52,423 bases of DNA, from contig CAJXMF010000012.1 in the NCBI GenBank assembly GCA_913056195.1, forward strand, positions 1-52,423, given 5' to 3'. This stretch comes from an uncultured Methylococcaceae bacterium. Lineage in GTDB: Bacteria; Pseudomonadota; Gammaproteobacteria; Methylococcales; Methylomonadaceae. This document shows positions 43,706 to 52,370 of this stretch, one piece after another. Under the pieces are notes generated by a model, which was not told the DNA's origin, searched no databases, and was given only the letters and a program-made list of their open reading frames with translations. The position numbers and the translations under genes are program-made. The stretch's first letter is position 1; every line of letters begins with the position of its first letter.

Positions 43706-44960
43706 GGCGGGGCTTTTTTCTTCGCGCTTGAGCAGGTTTTTTGCCCGGCTGTTTTCGGTATTCGCGGCGCTTTTCTGCAACAGGTGGTTTCAGATCTTGC
43801 GCTAGAATATCGCTAGTAATCGCGGATACCGGCACTTTTTCTCCGATATAGTCTTCAATGTCCGGCATTGAATAGGCATATTCCTCGCAAATAAAGCTGA
43901 TGGCTACACCCGATGCGCCAAATCGAGCCGTTCGGCCGATGCGGTGGACATAATCTTCGACATCTTGCGGAAGATCGTAATTAAACACATGCGAGACATC
44001 GGGAATATGCAGTCCGCGTGCGGCGACATCGGTGGCGATCATAAGATTGACCCGATCTTCCTGAAAGTCATTCAGCAAGCGTTGACGTTTGTCCTGAGGC
44101 ACATCACCGCTGAGCAGAGCCACTCGATAATCATTGCCTTGCAGATAGCGGTTTAACAATTCACCGCAGCGTTTGGTATTGACAAAAATAATACTGCGAA
44201 CCGGTTTAAGTTGTTGCAGAAGCCCGATAAGCAAGGGTATTTTTTGTTCATTAGACGGACAATAGGCGGTTTGCTGTATCGCTTTCGAGGTGACCTCTTC
44301 CGTTTCTATTTTGACAATAACGGGATTGTTCATATGCTCGTAAGCTAATTCGGTGACTTTGTAGGACAGGGTGGCCGAAAACAGCATGTTCAAGCGTGTC
44401 TCGGCCGGTGGCATACGGCGCAGTATAAAACGGATATCTTTAATGAAGCCTAAGTCAAACATACGGTCGGCTTCATCAATAACCATGACCTGTATATTAT
44501 CCAGGCTTAATGCTTTTTGTTTGTAAAAGTCGATAATTCGGCCCGTCGTGCCGATAATAATGTCGACATCTCCTTTCAGACTGTTAAGTTGTTTTTTATA
44601 ATCGGTACCGCCATAAATCAGTGCGAAATTCAGGTCGAGATAGGCGCTCAGCAGTTTTGCATCTTTATGAATCTGAATGGCAAGTTCCCGGGTCGGTGCC
44701 AATATCAGTGCTCTGGGATTTTTATTTTCCTTGTTTTTATCATTGAGCAAACGCTGAAACGTTGCTAACAGGAAGGCTGCGGTTTTGCCCGTCCCCGTCT
44801 GGGCTTGCCCTGCAATATCTTTATCCCGGAGCGAAATCGGCAGGCATCGATCCTGGATTGGCGTACAATGAATAAATCCGGCTTCTTTGAGGCCCTTGAC
44901 AATAACGTTGGAAAGTTCCAGGTTACTGAATTTGGTTGTGGTTAAATGTTCTTGTTTCAT
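43641..44960 (-). CDS. rhlB: DEAD-box ATP-dependent RNA helicase RhlB
   Basis: Protein of 439 residues. RhlB unwinds RNA for RNase E in the degradosome. Q-motif FIHCTPIQDRCLP, Walker A AQTGTGKT (about 53-60), DEADRMFDLGFIKDIRFILR (162 onward, typical of RhlB), SATLS, and HRIGRTARFG are all visible. A basic tail rich in Arg, Lys and Pro (about 395-425) should bind RNA or RNase E. It faces away from trxA-rho as in E. coli. The last 65 bases overlap the convergent HAD gene. Confidence 0.95.
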   Translation of the reverse strand: MKQEHLTTTKFSNLELSNVIVKGLKEAGFIHCTPIQDRCLPISLRDKDIAGQAQTGTGKTAAFLLATFQRLLNDKNKENKNPRALILAPTRELAIQIHKDAKLLSAYLDLNFALIYGGTDYKKQLNSLKGDVDIIIGTTGRIIDFYKQKALSLDNIQVMVIDEADRMFDLGFIKDIRFILRRMPPAETRLNMLFSATLSYKVTELAYEHMNNPVIVKIETEEVTSKAIQQTAYCPSNEQKIPLLIGLLQQLKPVRSIIFVNTKRCGELLNRYLQGNDYRVALLSGDVPQDKRQRLLNDFQEDRVNLMIATDVAARGLHIPDVSHVFNYDLPQDVEDYVHRIGRTARFGASGVAISFICEEYAYSMPDIEDYIGEKVPVSAITSDILAQDLKPPVAEKRREYRKQPGKKPAQARRKKPRPTKPPVAATSIENPQSKETTE

Positions 44961-45100
44961 GGCTATAGAATAACGTAAAAACGCGTTGGACTAAAACCAA
45001 TGAGGCTATTTTTACAAGATAAGGCCATAGTTGGCTTGTTAATGACGCTATCGCCTCCATATTTAAAACCTGAATAGAACTGATTGTAAGGAGAGTTCAG

Positions 45101-45385
45101 GTGAAAGTGAGTAAAACACTTTTGTTGCTAATCGCGCTGGTGACACTCAGTGCGTGCACCGAAGAGCAACAGAATAAATTGTCAAGAGTCGGAATAACCT
45201 GGCTGGAAGGGGATTACAAGGTGACCTATGCCGAAGGCGGCCACGTTAAATCCTGGATAGTCAAAGGCGGTAAAGTGACTTCTGAGCCAGCAAAGGGCTA
45301 TTATTATTTCTGGGCCAGGCAAAATGGCAAAAAGATCTATGTGCAGACACCTATTGAGCGGACTTATATCGAAGAAATTCCTTGA
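45101..45385 (+). CDS. Small lipoprotein of unknown function
   Basis: Protein of 94 residues. A lipoprotein signal peptide ends VTLSAC (Cys19). The rest, about 75 residues, has strands typical of small beta proteins (DYKVTYAEGGHVKSWIVKGG, then YYYFWARQNGKKIYVQTP). I do not recognise a family. Start codon GTG at 45101 with a strong AAGGAGAG 10 bases upstream. It lies between rhlB and trxA, a junction with no gene in E. coli, and has its own spacing to trxA. Confidence 0.85.
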   Translation: MKVSKTLLLLIALVTLSACTEEQQNKLSRVGITWLEGDYKVTYAEGGHVKSWIVKGGKVTSEPAKGYYYFWARQNGKKIYVQTPIERTYIEEIP

Positions 45386-45468
45386 TATTTCTCATTCGTA
45401 ACCCTGTGGTAATTTGGCTGTGCATTGGAATGTTAAGCAGACATTCAGCTTGGCTCAGGTCAAAATCA

Positions 45469-45497
45469 TTGACAAGCGGATTGCATATCCCTATAGT
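45469..45497 (+). promoter_or_regulatory. Sigma70-type promoter of trxA
   Basis: A perfect TTGACA (45469-45474), exactly 17 bases, then TATAGT (45492-45497). Transcription would start near 45504, about 23 bases before the trxA start codon. Confidence 0.8.
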
Positions 45498-45526
45498 TTC
45501 AAATTTTAAAGTTATTGGAGAATAAC

Positions 45527-45853
45527 GTGAGTGACTTAGTCCTTCATGTATCGGATGCTGATTTTAACGATAAAGTTTTAAATGCTTCTGAACCTGTTTT
45601 GGTCGATTATTGGGCTGAATGGTGTGGGCCTTGTAAAATGATTGCGCCTGTTCTGGATGAAATTGCAGAAGAATATAAAGACAAGCTGATCGTTGCTAAA
45701 CTCAATATTGATGAAAACCCTGAAACACCTCAGCATTATGGTGTTCGCGGTATCCCGACTTTAATGCTATACAAAAACGGCGATGTCGAAGCCACTAAAG
45801 TGGGCGCTTTGTCAAAATCACAATTAAAGGATTTTATCGATAATAATCTTTGA
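45527..45853 (+). CDS. trxA: Thioredoxin 1
   Basis: Protein of 108 residues with the active site [10 protein letters not shown], the cis-Pro loop [15 protein letters not shown] and the family ending. It reduces protein disulfides in the cytoplasm with thioredoxin reductase. The start is GTG at 45527 with TTGGAG 6 bases upstream; in-frame codons before it overlap that ribosome-binding site. A consensus promoter lies immediately upstream and a hairpin follows, so it can be transcribed alone. rho follows 169 bases later, as in E. coli. Confidence 0.97.
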   Translation: MSDLVLHVSDADFNDKVLNASEPVLVDYWAEWCGPCKMIAPVLDEIAEEYKDKLIVAKLNIDENPETPQHYGVRGIPTLMLYKNGDVEATKVGALSKSQLKDFIDNNL

Positions 45854-45861
45854 TAATTTCA

Positions 45862-45894
45862 AATGATCTGGTCTTTAGGCTTGGCCAGATCATT
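45862..45894 (+). terminator. Hairpin terminator after trxA
   Basis: AATGATCTGG (45862-45871) and CCAGATCATT (45885-45894) form a perfect 10-bp stem, extendable by two pairs, followed by AATTTA. It overlaps the putative -35 of the next promoter. Confidence 0.7.
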
Positions 45895-45909
45895 AATTTA
45901 CGTTATAAT
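45881..45909 (+). promoter_or_regulatory. Possible rho promoter overlapping the trxA terminator
   Basis: TATAAT at 45904-45909 with TTGGCC at 45881-45886, 17 bases apart (4 of 6 matches at -35). It would give rho a leader of about 107 bases, long enough for the Rho-dependent self-control known in other bacteria; that control is inferred. Confidence 0.45.
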
Positions 45910-46022
45910 CCTCAAGTGCAGTTTTCTGCGCGCCATAATAAAATCTTCCAACTAAATACAACCTTTCTGCAGTATACGGCTTTCTGTCGTTTTGCATTTC
46001 TTATATCTATCTTTCGATCAAT

Positions 46023-47279
46023 ATGAATCTTAGCGAGTTAAAACTTAAACCAATTAATGAACTGATAACACTTGCCGAAGAGAACGGCATTGAAAATATC
46101 GCCAGAGCCCGCAAGCAGGAGCTTATTTTTTCCATTCTAAAAAAACTGGCGAAGAATGGCGAAAATATTTATGGCGATGGTGTGCTGGAAATTCTGCAGG
46201 ATGGGTTTGGTTTTTTAAGAACCCCTGGATGCTCATATTTGGCAGGCCCCGATGATATTTATGTGTCTCCCAGTCAAATTCGACGCTTTGGCCTTAGAAC
46301 CGGCGATACGGTCAGTGGAAAGATTCGTCCTCCGAAAGATAGTGAACGCTATTTCGCCATGCTCAAAGTTGAAAGCATCAATTTTGAAGCCCCCGAAAAT
46401 GCCAAACACAAGATTTTATTTTCCAACCTCACACCGCTTTTCCCCAAACAACGCTTCCGATTAGAACAAGGCAATGGCACCAGTGAAGACCTGACTGGCC
46501 GTGTGATTGACTTGATTGCACCTATCGGTAAAGGACAGCGTGGCTTGATCGTGTCACCGCCTAAAGCCGGTAAAACCATGATTATGCAAAGCATTGCGCA
46601 TGCCATTGCAGAAAATAACCCGGAATGTTATTTGATCGTTCTGCTCATTGATGAACGCCCTGAAGAGGTCACAGAGATGGAGCGCTGCGTCAGGGGTGAG
46701 GTGATTTCAAGTACTTTTGATGAGCCTGCAACGCGTCATGTTCAGGTGGCGGATATGGTGATCGAAAAAGCTCGTCGCCTGGTTGAGCATAAACACGATG
46801 TTGTTATTCTGTTAGACTCCATCACCCGTTTGGCCAGAGCCTACAATATGGTTGCCCCATCATCAGGCAAGCTGTTGTCAGGTGGTGTTGATGCCAATGC
46901 GCTGGAAAAACCAAAACGTTTTTTTGGTGCCGCTCGAAATATTGAAGAAGGCGGCAGTTTGACAATTATTGCGACTGCCTTGGTGGAAACCGGTTCGCGT
47001 ATGGATGAGGTGATTTTTGAAGAATTTAAAGGCACCGGCAACATGGAGTTGCATCTGGAGCGCAAAATAGCCGAAAAACGAATTTATCCTGCCATCAATA
47101 TCAATCGCTCAGGGACCAGACGGGAAGAATATCTGGTTGATCCGGATGAATTGCAGAAAACCTGGATCTTGCGCAAGATTCTACAGCCGATGGATGAAAT
47201 GGCCGCGTCAGAATTTTTGTTGGACAAGCTGAAGCAATTCAAGACGAATGCGGAGTTTTTTGATTCGATGAAGCGATAA
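46023..47279 (+). CDS. rho: Transcription termination factor Rho
   Basis: Protein of 418 residues, standard length. The hexameric RNA helicase ends transcription of untranslated RNAs. N-terminal helix bundle, cold-shock-like RNA-binding fold ([39 protein letters not shown]), Walker [28 protein letters not shown] and the Q-loop/R-loop region [12 protein letters not shown] are present. No strong ribosome-binding site is seen before the ATG. A clear intrinsic terminator follows. Confidence 0.98.
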   Translation: MNLSELKLKPINELITLAEENGIENIARARKQELIFSILKKLAKNGENIYGDGVLEILQDGFGFLRTPGCSYLAGPDDIYVSPSQIRRFGLRTGDTVSGKIRPPKDSERYFAMLKVESINFEAPENAKHKILFSNLTPLFPKQRFRLEQGNGTSEDLTGRVIDLIAPIGKGQRGLIVSPPKAGKTMIMQSIAHAIAENNPECYLIVLLIDERPEEVTEMERCVRGEVISSTFDEPATRHVQVADMVIEKARRLVEHKHDVVILLDSITRLARAYNMVAPSSGKLLSGGVDANALEKPKRFFGAARNIEEGGSLTIIATALVETGSRMDEVIFEEFKGTGNMELHLERKIAEKRIYPAININRSGTRREEYLVDPDELQKTWILRKILQPMDEMAASEFLLDKLKQFKTNAEFFDSMKR

Positions 47280-47280
47280 T

Positions 47281-47316
47281 AAAAAAGGTGTGGATGATGA
47301 TTCCACACCTTTTTTT
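47281..47316 (+). terminator. Intrinsic terminator after rho
   Basis: AAAAAAGGTGTGGA pairs with TCCACACCTTTTTT around a short loop and ends in seven T, right after the rho stop. The A-tract on the other side means it could also serve the minus strand (yggX end). Confidence 0.9.
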
Positions 47317-47386
47317 AATTGAGCTTTACCGTATTGCCATTATGATGAGTGACATTGGCAGGGCTGAGTCAGGAGGATGTGTCTCT

Positions 47387-47662
47387 TTAGTTTTCTTTTT
47401 GTGGTATATAGCCTTCAGGCATTTCGAAATCGCCTGAAAACAGGAATTTATCCCGTTCTTGTTCCAGAATTTTTTTGGCTTGCGGATCAAAACTGGCCAA
47501 ACGTTGTTCATTGATAATCATGGTCTGCATTTTCAGCCATTCCTCCCAGGCCTGTTTCGAGATATGCTCAAAAATCTGTTGACCTTTGGGGCCTGGGAAT
47601 GGCAGCTCGTCCAGTCCTTCCGCTTCAATCCCTAGTTTTACACATTTAATCATTCTCGCCAT
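47387..47662 (-). CDS. yggX: Probable Fe(2+)-trafficking protein YggX
   Basis: Protein of 91 residues. The family opening MARMIKCVKLGIEAEGLDEL, then PFPGPKGQQIFEHISKQAW, and the single Cys7 are present. YggX is linked to iron handling and protection of Fe-S proteins from oxidation. Its start overlaps the end of mutY by 13 bases, the same pairing as in E. coli; MutY is itself an Fe-S protein. Confidence 0.96.
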   Translation of the reverse strand: MARMIKCVKLGIEAEGLDELPFPGPKGQQIFEHISKQAWEEWLKMQTMIINEQRLASFDPQAKKILEQERDKFLFSGDFEMPEGYIPQKEN

Positions 47663-48714
47663 TGATTTTCCTCTGTATGTTCTTGCAAAATCCGCTTTAT
47701 GGGTGCGGGTAAACCTAATGAATGAATTGCATCATTCTTATACCAGACTGCGTTATCTTGTTCCATCACAAAGTTTTCAGGGTTTTTCTCTCTCACGATC
47801 ACTGTTGAATAATCCAGGTGATAATGGGAAAACGTATGCCGCTTGCCAGGAATCTGTTCAATGATATTAAAGTCATTGCAGTGTGAGAGGCACCAGTATT
47901 CCAGCGATGAGAAATCATCAAATTCAGGCAGAGACCATAATCCGCCCCAGATGCCGGCTGGCGGTCGTTGGTGTAATAAAATCTGCTTTTGATTGTTTTT
48001 TAAGCATAAAAAAACACTTTGTTTTACTGGGAGTGTCTTACGCGGTCGCGTGGTCGGCAGTTTTTCGGCTTCCCGATGATGAAAGGCATAACAATCCGCT
48101 TGCAGCGGGCAAACAGAACAGTCAGGTTTGCGGCGAGTGCAGACGGTCGCGCCCATATCCATCATGGCTTGCGTATAAGCGGCTGTCCGCTGCTGAGGTG
48201 TCAGGCGTTCACTGATTTGCCATAGCTCCGTGCTGACTTTGCTATCCCCAGGCCAGCCATAGACGCCGTAAAAACGGCTTAAGACACGTTTGACGTTGCC
48301 ATCTAAAATAGCGTGAGGCTGGCCAAAGGCAATACTCAAAATTGCACCGGCAGTGGAGCGGCCGATACCCGGCAAGGCAACAACATCCTTGAAAGCCTCA
48401 GGAAACAAGCCATTATGCTGCTGTTGAATGATTTGAGCGGCTTTATGCAGGTTTCTTGCGCGGGCATAGTAACCGAGACCGGCCCAATGCCGTAGAACGT
48501 CATCAAGACTGGCTTGAGCCAGTGTCTTGATATCGGGGAAAGCCTGCATAAATTTCTCATAATACGGAATCACCGTGGCGACCTGGGTCTGTTGCAGCAT
48601 GATTTCAGAAATCCAGACCCGGTAAGCACTTATAGGGTGTTGCCACGGTAAATCCTTGCGTCCATGCCGGTCAAACCAGTCCAATATCCGCCGATGAAAG
48701 GTTTTGTTATTCAT
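47650..48714 (-). CDS. mutY: Adenine DNA glycosylase MutY
   Basis: Protein of 354 residues. It removes adenine paired with 8-oxoguanine. Catalytic Glu37 (ISEIMLQQTQV) and Asp138 (ILDGNVKRVL), helix-hairpin-helix LPGIGRSTAGAIL, and cluster cysteines 192, 199, 202 and 208 match the E. coli numbering. A C-terminal NUDIX-like domain (about 230-350) recognises 8-oxoG. It begins 15 bases after asmA on the minus strand. Confidence 0.97.
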   Translation of the reverse strand: MNNKTFHRRILDWFDRHGRKDLPWQHPISAYRVWISEIMLQQTQVATVIPYYEKFMQAFPDIKTLAQASLDDVLRHWAGLGYYARARNLHKAAQIIQQQHNGLFPEAFKDVVALPGIGRSTAGAILSIAFGQPHAILDGNVKRVLSRFYGVYGWPGDSKVSTELWQISERLTPQQRTAAYTQAMMDMGATVCTRRKPDCSVCPLQADCYAFHHREAEKLPTTRPRKTLPVKQSVFLCLKNNQKQILLHQRPPAGIWGGLWSLPEFDDFSSLEYWCLSHCNDFNIIEQIPGKRHTFSHYHLDYSTVIVREKNPENFVMEQDNAVWYKNDAIHSLGLPAPIKRILQEHTEENQWRE

Positions 48715-48729
48715 TGTTTTTTCGTTTAC

Positions 48730-50835
48730 TTAGAAAAAACTTTTCAGTAGATCAGCGGCACCTGGCCCCAGTTTTTTGTCCAGCTTATTCAGTAACTTTG
48801 TTTTTACCTTGTCAATTTTCGCTTTGTTTTTCTCCAACGCCATTGCCGCAATATCTAATTGATAAGATGGCTTGGCGAGTGGCCCGCTTATTTTGATGAT
48901 CAATGGAATGCCTTTGACTTTATCTTTTTGTCCACGTTTGGTGGCGGCAGCGCGAATTTTATAATCGATCTGATCTGTTCTTAAATTGATGAGGCCTTTG
49001 CCTGTCACATCGACACGAGAAGAGGCTGCGATAAGGTCGTCATTTTTAACGATGCCATTGCTGACCGTCGCGCTGCCACTGATTTTTGAAAACACGGTTT
49101 GGTCGTTTTGATTTGTAGGCGGTAACGGTTTACCTTTTACCAGCGTTTTGACGCTATCAATCATTTTTTGAATATTGAAGCCCTTGATAATGCTATCTGT
49201 AAGATTAAAAGACAGTGCGCCGTTCAAGCTGGACTTGATGGCCTTGCTGGTGTTGCCATAGCCTTTCAGACGGATGGAAGCGTTGATTTTTCCATTTATT
49301 CTATCGCTGTCATTCATCGCTTTCAGCAAGGGGGCGATTTGGACGCCATTCAATTTTTCGTTCAGCGCTAACGAGGGTGTGCGGCCTTTAACATTGATCA
49401 CCGTCTGGCCACTATAACGGCCTTCGAGTAAATGTTTAATTGATTGTTGCGTTTTGAGCAGGCCGGCTTTTGCATCAATCGCTAAATGCACACCTTGCAT
49501 TGGGATTTTGTTGAAGGTTAAGGCGTTGATCAGCAGCGTGCCTTGAAGATTCAGTTTTCTCAATGTTTCGACGGGGAATAATGTGGTGCTTGCCACAGCA
49601 GCGGCGGCAGGCGATGCAATCTTCTTGCTTGTTTTTGTGGATTTGCTTTCAGGTGGTAAATAGCGGTCGGCATTTATTGTATCCAGCGCCAGATTAAATC
49701 GAATCGCCTGTTTTTTGAAATCGGCAATGTTAATATCACCTTTCAAGTGACTGTCATCCAGTGTCATCTGTAAGCCGGAAAACTTTGCAGCCTTATCGGT
49801 AGCCGCTAACTGGCTTTGTAAATGGAAGCGGCTGAGTGCCGTATCATCGCGCATGTTAAGTTTTATACCCATGTTGCGCAAAAATTTCCCCAAATCAAAT
49901 TCAGCTACGTTGATTTGGCCGTTAAAAGCCGGTTTGTCTTTGATGTTGACACCCTTAAGTTGAGCCCTTAGCTGCAACGTTCCGCTTTGTAGCGTTAAAT
50001 CGCTGATATTCAGCGTCTGTTGGGTCAGATTTAGCGCAATATCACTCTGTAATTGGGCTTTGATCTGTTTATTTGGTAAGTTATCGCCTGTCATCGTTGT
50101 TTTTAATGTCAGCGATTTAAGTTGTATGTTGTCAAGGGCTGCATTGATCAATAACTGTGTGGCAAGATCAAGTTGAACCGTCGTGTCGGCTTTTTTATCG
50201 AAAACCTCAAAAGCTAGGTTGACGTCAACGGGCTGGTCAAACTGTAGCTGGTCGGTGTTGAAATTGAAATGCCTGATTTCAATATTTTGATCGCTGGATG
50301 CGTCATTCCAGGCGATATGTGCATTTTCCACCGATAATCCACCAATCGCCAATGCTGCCAAGACGGGTGCCTTTTCAGTTTCAGAGGTATCGGCGGGTTG
50401 CGATTGACTTGGCTGTTTCTGGGCTTTCTCGGGCTGAACCAGGTCATCCCAGTTGCTGATGCCCTGTTTGTTTTTGGCAAGGTACAAATCCAGACCTTGG
50501 AGGACGATACGGCTGACTTCGACTTTACGCGACAGCAGCGGTAATAATTTGACTTTTATATTGCTTTCTTCAATTTTGGCGAAAGGGCGGTCAGCGAAAC
50601 CTTTGGCATCACTGAGCGCTAACTCACCTGTTGAAACGCCGATCCACGGAAACACCGATATTTCAAGATCGCCATTGATGGTTAGTGTGCGTCCTGTTTC
50701 TTTTTTGACTAATTCAATGATTTGCGGTTTATAGTCGTTAGGATCAACAAATAATGGAATCGCAATCGCAGCGATAATGATCAGCGCAACCAGAGATGCG
50801 ATAATCGATAAGACTATTTTTATAAGTTTAGCCAT
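48730..50835 (-). CDS. asmA: AsmA family protein
   Basis: Protein of 701 residues. One N-terminal membrane helix (about 5-29) is followed by the AsmA N-terminal domain (FVDPNDYKPQIIELVKKETG, TLTINGDLEISVFPWIGV) and a long beta-rich periplasmic body, ending with the AsmA C-terminal domain. AsmA-like proteins are thought to bridge the periplasm and carry phospholipids to the outer membrane. An acidic/Ser/Gln-rich linker lies near 135-155 and an Ala/Ser/Lys linker near 395-415. The asmA-mutY-yggX order supports co-expression. Confidence 0.93.
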   Translation of the reverse strand: MAKLIKIVLSIIASLVALIIIAAIAIPLFVDPNDYKPQIIELVKKETGRTLTINGDLEISVFPWIGVSTGELALSDAKGFADRPFAKIEESNIKVKLLPLLSRKVEVSRIVLQGLDLYLAKNKQGISNWDDLVQPEKAQKQPSQSQPADTSETEKAPVLAALAIGGLSVENAHIAWNDASSDQNIEIRHFNFNTDQLQFDQPVDVNLAFEVFDKKADTTVQLDLATQLLINAALDNIQLKSLTLKTTMTGDNLPNKQIKAQLQSDIALNLTQQTLNISDLTLQSGTLQLRAQLKGVNIKDKPAFNGQINVAEFDLGKFLRNMGIKLNMRDDTALSRFHLQSQLAATDKAAKFSGLQMTLDDSHLKGDINIADFKKQAIRFNLALDTINADRYLPPESKSTKTSKKIASPAAAAVASTTLFPVETLRKLNLQGTLLINALTFNKIPMQGVHLAIDAKAGLLKTQQSIKHLLEGRYSGQTVINVKGRTPSLALNEKLNGVQIAPLLKAMNDSDRINGKINASIRLKGYGNTSKAIKSSLNGALSFNLTDSIIKGFNIQKMIDSVKTLVKGKPLPPTNQNDQTVFSKISGSATVSNGIVKNDDLIAASSRVDVTGKGLINLRTDQIDYKIRAAATKRGQKDKVKGIPLIIKISGPLAKPSYQLDIAAMALEKNKAKIDKVKTKLLNKLDKKLGPGAADLLKSFF

Positions 50836-51006
50836 TGTTCAAGCTCCAGATTGAAAAAAGATGTCAGCCAAGACAATATCGCATATCATAATATTTTGTG
50901 TCTTTTAGTGCTGATGAATCGGTAATGATAACCGCTATTGTGTTAATTTCTGGTGAATATGCGCTGAATAAGACGGTTTGACTGACAATATACAGAGAGG
51001 GGAGCT

Positions 51007-51291
51007 ATGTTATTACTCGCAAAATTTGCCGGGATTCTGATCCTGGTTTGGTTTTATACGTCGGCTAAAAAAGTAAATGCACCGGCCATTAATTGGGCGA
51101 TCATCGGACTGGTGGGGTATTGGCTGACCTGGTGGTTGGCCAATAAGCTATTAGTCGCTTCTTTGGCAGGGATGTTCAGTAAAAATCCGACAATGATATT
51201 TCTGGTTACACAGATACCCGTTTTTATAGGATTGGCCGCGATATTTTTTATTCGCAAAAAACTGCTTGCGAGTGTTGATGATTCGCAATAG
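51007..51291 (+). CDS. Small membrane protein with three predicted helices
   Basis: Protein of 94 residues. Hydrophobic segments at about 3-19, 28-55 and 63-82 suggest three membrane helices, with a short charged C-terminus. Not a family I can name. GAGAGGGGAG before the ATG is a strong ribosome-binding site. It is divergent from asmA, and a bidirectional terminator hairpin separates it from the convergent ASCH gene. Confidence 0.8.
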   Translation: MLLLAKFAGILILVWFYTSAKKVNAPAINWAIIGLVGYWLTWWLANKLLVASLAGMFSKNPTMIFLVTQIPVFIGLAAIFFIRKKLLASVDDSQ

Positions 51292-51300
51292 CCAGTACTC

Positions 51301-51328
51301 TTGTCGCGCTGTATAAACAGCGCGACGA
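51301..51328. terminator. Bidirectional hairpin between convergent genes
   Basis: GTCGCGCTGT (51303-51312), loop ATAA, and ACAGCGCGAC (51317-51326) form a perfect 10-bp GC-rich stem, extendable outward. It sits between the small membrane protein and the ASCH gene. There is no marked T-run. Confidence 0.6.
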
Positions 51329-51337
51329 ACATTTGCT

Positions 51338-51670
51338 CTATGCCTGTTGCCGTTTGAATGCGTGTACCCAGACCTGGCTGTCTTCCTCCCAGGTCATCCC
51401 CGGATGCATGTTTAAAATCAGCTTTTTGTAGAATGCAAGGTCAGGATAGCCTTCTGCACGGGCATCGTCGTCGGTCATGTCGCCGAGGCGTTGTCTTTCA
51501 ACCGAGGTGACCACAAAAGGGACGCCTTCCAGTTCAAACGTTTCATCTGGGTAGGCGTACAAGCCATCGCGACGCTGCTGGGTTTTTTGGCCTTTTAATG
51601 CCGCTTCTACGAGTTTTGGATGGCGAATTAAACGGTCAATTTCACAGGTTTTTTCAGGATAATCAGTCAT
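51338..51670 (-). CDS. ASCH domain protein (YqfB-like)
   Basis: Protein of 110 residues that is almost wholly one ASCH domain, a PUA-like fold. The family signature G-x-K-x-x-x-x-R is seen in ALKGQKTQQRRDG (about 25-37), and MTDDDARAEGYPDL is the usual second motif. E. coli YqfB of this family hydrolyses N4-acetylcytidine; a similar activity or RNA binding is possible but unproven. Convergent with the small membrane protein, divergent from the glyoxalase gene across 55 bases. Confidence 0.85.
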   Translation of the reverse strand: MTDYPEKTCEIDRLIRHPKLVEAALKGQKTQQRRDGLYAYPDETFELEGVPFVVTSVERQRLGDMTDDDARAEGYPDLAFYKKLILNMHPGMTWEEDSQVWVHAFKRQQA

Positions 51671-51725
51671 GATATTCTATTGAAGCTTAAAACATTCGAT
51701 TTTAACAATTTTCGGAGTCTAAGGG

Positions 51726-52166
51726 ATGCGATATTTACATACGATGGTCAGAGTTAAAGATTTAGAGCAATCACTGGATTTTTACTGTAATAAATTAGGT
51801 CTGGTGCAGACCCGGCGCGTTGATCATGAAGAAGGGCGTTTTACGCTGGTTTACCTGGCTGCTCCCGAAGATAAAACGCGTGCGGAAACGGAGCAGGCAC
51901 CGGAGCTGGAGTTGACCTGGAATTGGGATCCGGCGGATTACGACGGTGGTCGTAATTTTGGGCACTTAGCCTATGAGGTAGATGATGTTTATGCCTTGTG
52001 TCAGAAGCTGATGGATCAAGGTGTTACGATTAACCGGCCGCCACGCGATGGCTGGATGGCGTTTATTCGCTCTCCCGATAATATCTCCATTGAATTATTG
52101 CAAAAAGGAGAAAGACTGGAACCAAAGGAGCCTTGGGTATCCATGGAAAATATCGGTAGCTGGTAA
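51726..52166 (+). CDS. gloA: Glyoxalase I-like VOC family protein (lactoylglutathione lyase)
   Basis: Protein of 146 residues. The metal ligands of glyoxalase I line up as His5 (YLHTMVRV), Glu62 (PELELTWNW), His80 (FGHLAYEV) and Glu123 (NISIELLQK). The enzyme isomerises the methylglyoxal-glutathione adduct to lactoylglutathione. The typical NWD-x9-G-N-FGH pattern favours GloA over other VOC enzymes. The length is slightly above the E. coli 135, with a C-terminal extension of about 14 residues. GGAG lies about 11 bases before the ATG. Confidence 0.92.
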   Translation: MRYLHTMVRVKDLEQSLDFYCNKLGLVQTRRVDHEEGRFTLVYLAAPEDKTRAETEQAPELELTWNWDPADYDGGRNFGHLAYEVDDVYALCQKLMDQGVTINRPPRDGWMAFIRSPDNISIELLQKGERLEPKEPWVSMENIGSW

Positions 52167-52370
52167 ATATGCTCTTTATACAGTGACCTGTGGATAACCT
52201 TGTGCATTTCTTGCCAGGTTTATGGGGATATTGTTCAAAAAGAATATGTATTTGGTGTGATGTATTATTTTAAATCAATGATTTATAGACTTGTCGTTAA
52301 AGTCGTGTTGAATATTCACAAGCTAAACACTTGATTTCAGGTTGTGGATAACTATGTTGTTAAAAAATAG
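52167..52370. other. Non-coding AT-rich region with two perfect DnaA boxes
   Basis: TGTGGATAA (reverse of TTATCCACA) occurs at 52189-52197 and 52343-52351, and a near-match (ATATTCACA) at 52312-52320. The region is AT-rich, with no gene. This may be part of a replication origin or a DnaA-controlled promoter for a gene beyond the window. Only 204 bases can be seen, bounded by gloA and by the repeat, so the call is open. Confidence 0.5.

Noticed and set aside
52250-52285. A dif-like site (GGTGTGATGTATTATTTTAAAT)
   Set aside because: The right half resembles the XerD arm, but the left arm and the 6-bp centre do not fit the 28-bp dif consensus; the resemblance is probably due to AT richness.
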